NCBI GenBank assembly: GCA_036250195.1
Contig: JAVHZZ010000004.1
Coordinates: forward strand, 254,510,728 to 254,574,727
Direction: 5' to 3'
Length of the DNA: 64,000 nucleotides
From: Mixophyes australis
Lineage: Eukaryota > Chordata > Amphibia > Anura > Limnodynastidae
Shown here piece by piece: positions 62,115-64,000 of this stretch (position 1 is its first letter; each line of letters starts with the position of its first letter). Position numbers and translations under genes: made by a program. The notes below the pieces were generated by a model. That model ran no database searches. It was not told where the DNA came from and saw only the letters and a program-made list of their open reading frames with translations.

Positions 62115-64000
62115 TCTTTTTTTTTTTAACTATTTATTTTGAAAAATAGCAATCATGTACAGATAAGAGTCAACAATTTGTACATTTGCAGGATTAGAAA
62201 CAAAAACAGAGAACAGTACATATCGTAGGCATATGTCAGTGAAGCTGAAAATATTTTAATAGCAAATATCCAAGATAGCCAGAGGTTGTCAATAAAAAGA
62301 CAGGTAAGTATACAATTGTTATCCAGAATACTCAATACAACATTTTATAACTATATAATGTGGGAGGGGGAGGGGAGGGGGGGCACTGGTCACCACCGAG
62401 AATGAAAGAAAAAAAAAAAAGAACACACTTCCCTTTATCCACACAATTCCTTACCGTTATCTTTCCCTTTTTAAGAAGAGAAACAAATAAATAGAAGAGG
62501 GGCAATAAAAGTTTCAAAGGAGATTATTACTTTATATTCTCTGGAAAGGGAAACAGCATCGAGAGTCAAGAGTCAGGCCACCTGTGAGCATAGGGAGTCT
62601 TTTTAGGAGGAAGGAGATGGTACAGGAGGTAAGGGGTTATAAGTAAAGCCAAGGAGCCCAAACCTGGTGAAATTTATCATCCTTATCATGCAGTTGGTAT
62701 GTAATCTGTTTCATCCGGGCAATAAACCAGATATAGGATCGCAGGGCCGCCATAGTAGGGGGTTCAACTTGTTTCCAGGACTTAGCTACTAGACATCGCG
62801 CAGCAGCCAGGACATGGGAGGCCAATTTCGCAGACTGTCTATCATCATCAATCAGTGGGTAACAGAGAAGAAAAGACCATGGGTCTTTCCGGACAGGGCC
62901 TGGAAGGAGGGAGGAGAGGAGGGTCCTAACTCGATCCCAAAAGGAGGATATTTTAGGGCAGGACCACCAAATATGCAAAAAGGAGCCCATCTGGCCACAA
63001 CCCCGCCAACATAATGGAGAACTAGAGGGGAACATTTTAGTGAGTTTGTCAGGTGTATAGTACCACCTATAGTAAACTTTATATGCGTTCTCCTTCACCA
63101 AAGTGGAAATAGAGCTGGTGGCAACTTGATGATTATGATCTTTATGATTTCCCAATAATCCTCCTCTGGGGGCGGACCAGATCCCTCTCCCAATCCCTCT
63201 CATGCCTACCGCCCGGAGGTAAAAGTACATTGAGAATTAAGCTGTAGATAGAGGAGATCATGCCCCTACCCAAAGGTGAGGAGAGACATAGAGATTCAAA
63301 GGGAGACCTAAGAGGGGGGAGAGGAGCCCCCCCCCCCCCGAGGAGAGAGTGCACAAAGTGTCGTAATTGGAAATACTCGTAGAATTTAGGATGGAGACTT
63401 GGATATTTAGAGCGTAGGTCATCCCAGGAGATAAAGGCCCCCTGAAATAATAGGTCTCCGACAAATCGAACTCCCGCAGTGACCCAGGGACAATAGAAGG
63501 CAGAGGAGAGCCCAGGAGAAAAGGCAGGGTTACCCCAAAGAGGTAGGACAGTAAGAGAGGACACCGGTATCTTGAGATGGGGTCGGCAGGTCTCCCATAT
63601 TGCAGCTGAGAATAGAAGGGTAGGGCATTGGGAGGTGAGGGGAGATCTAGCTTGTTTTGAGAGACCCTATATACAGGACAAAATTGGAAAATTAAGATAA
63701 GCGGATTCGATGTCAACCTACGACAGTGCTGCGGGGGGGGCAAAGAAGGCTACAATCTGGCTCAGATGAGCTGCCCAATAGTAAATTTTAAAATTCAGGA
63801 AACCCCTACCACCACCTCTGGTGGGTCTCTTTAAGAGAGCCAGCTTAATCCTGGGAGACCGGCCGTTCCAGATAAATCTAGAGAGACATTTTTGGATAGA
63901 TGTCAGATCCGAAAGGGGGACTCGGACCGGAAGGGTCTGGAAATAATAGAGGAGCTTAGGAAGGAGGTTCATCTTGACAGAGATAACCATGCCCAGCCAC
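62115..64000 (-). mobile_element. L1-like LINE, ORF2 C-terminus and 3' end
   Basis: Minus-strand frames read KMNLLPKLLYYFQTLPVRVP, CLSRFIWNGRSPRIKLALLK and, near 63000, YKVYYRWYYTPDKL then PLCWRGCGQMGSFLHIWWSC (L1/Tx1-type C-terminal domain with CCHC-like Cys/His). A 3' UTR follows, ending in poly(A) (T run at about 62117-62128). The frame is broken at least three times. The RT and 5' part lie right of the window. Confidence 0.85.

Noticed and set aside
62637..63990. Minus-strand frames considered as a host gene
   Set aside because: The FIWNGRSPRIKL and LCWRGCGQMGSFLHIWWSC segments are typical of L1/Tx1-type ORF2, and the frames are broken.

Overview
This is a vertebrate nuclear window, most likely from a frog (anuran). 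It shows GT-AG introns, AT-rich sequence crowded with L2-, CR1- and L1-type LINEs, tRNA-derived SINEs and palindromic MITEs, and parts of two protein-coding genes whose products I recognise from memory of the families. No database search was run. There are no bacterial features, no CRISPR array and no intact viral genome.

Layout. Positions 1-9000 hold the 5' part of a minus-strand gene recognised as KIAA1191 (putative monooxygenase p33MONOX). Two coding exons are clear (4787-4977 and 3582-3699) and a likely start-codon exon lies at 8838-8847. The rest of that CDS is not visible and probably lies left of the window. Positions 9308-59306 hold 27 consecutive coding exons of a plus-strand gene recognised as CFAP43 (WDR96), a ciliary and flagellar axoneme protein. 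They form one continuous frame of 3519 nt (1173 codons): a WD40-rich half in exons 1-17 and a charged coiled-coil half in exons 19-27. The last ~500 codons expected from the human protein lie right of the window. The two genes are head to head. The short GC-rich interval between them carries a CCAAT box, an RFX X-box-like site and a FOXJ1-like site just upstream of the CFAP43 start, plus two TACGCNTGCGTA motifs nearer KIAA1191.

The introns are a transposon landscape. The clearest structure is a three-level nest in CFAP43 intron 4: a 1.9-kb hAT element (14402-16292, perfect 8-bp target duplication) inside a plus-strand L2-type LINE (about 14031-19456), itself inside a minus-strand CR1-like LINE. 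Taking the hAT and one target copy out restores the L2 reading frame, which carries a 2A-like DISPNPGP motif ahead of its endonuclease. A second, 5'-truncated L2 (22023-24689) has 12-bp target duplications and a damaged catalytic box. Intron 4 also holds a 293-bp, roughly 93% identical copy of the KIAA1191 first-exon region. Other elements include a hAT fragment with a transposase C-terminus, several hAT MITEs with 8-bp target duplications, three palindromic MITE families, tRNA-headed SINEs whose tails resemble the L2 tail, a Tc1-like fragment, and L1-like fragments at the right edge. I found no evidence of an undescribed gene system. The points most worth a second look are the shared promoter with its duplicated copy, the nest, and two weak candidate exons near position 1500-1750.
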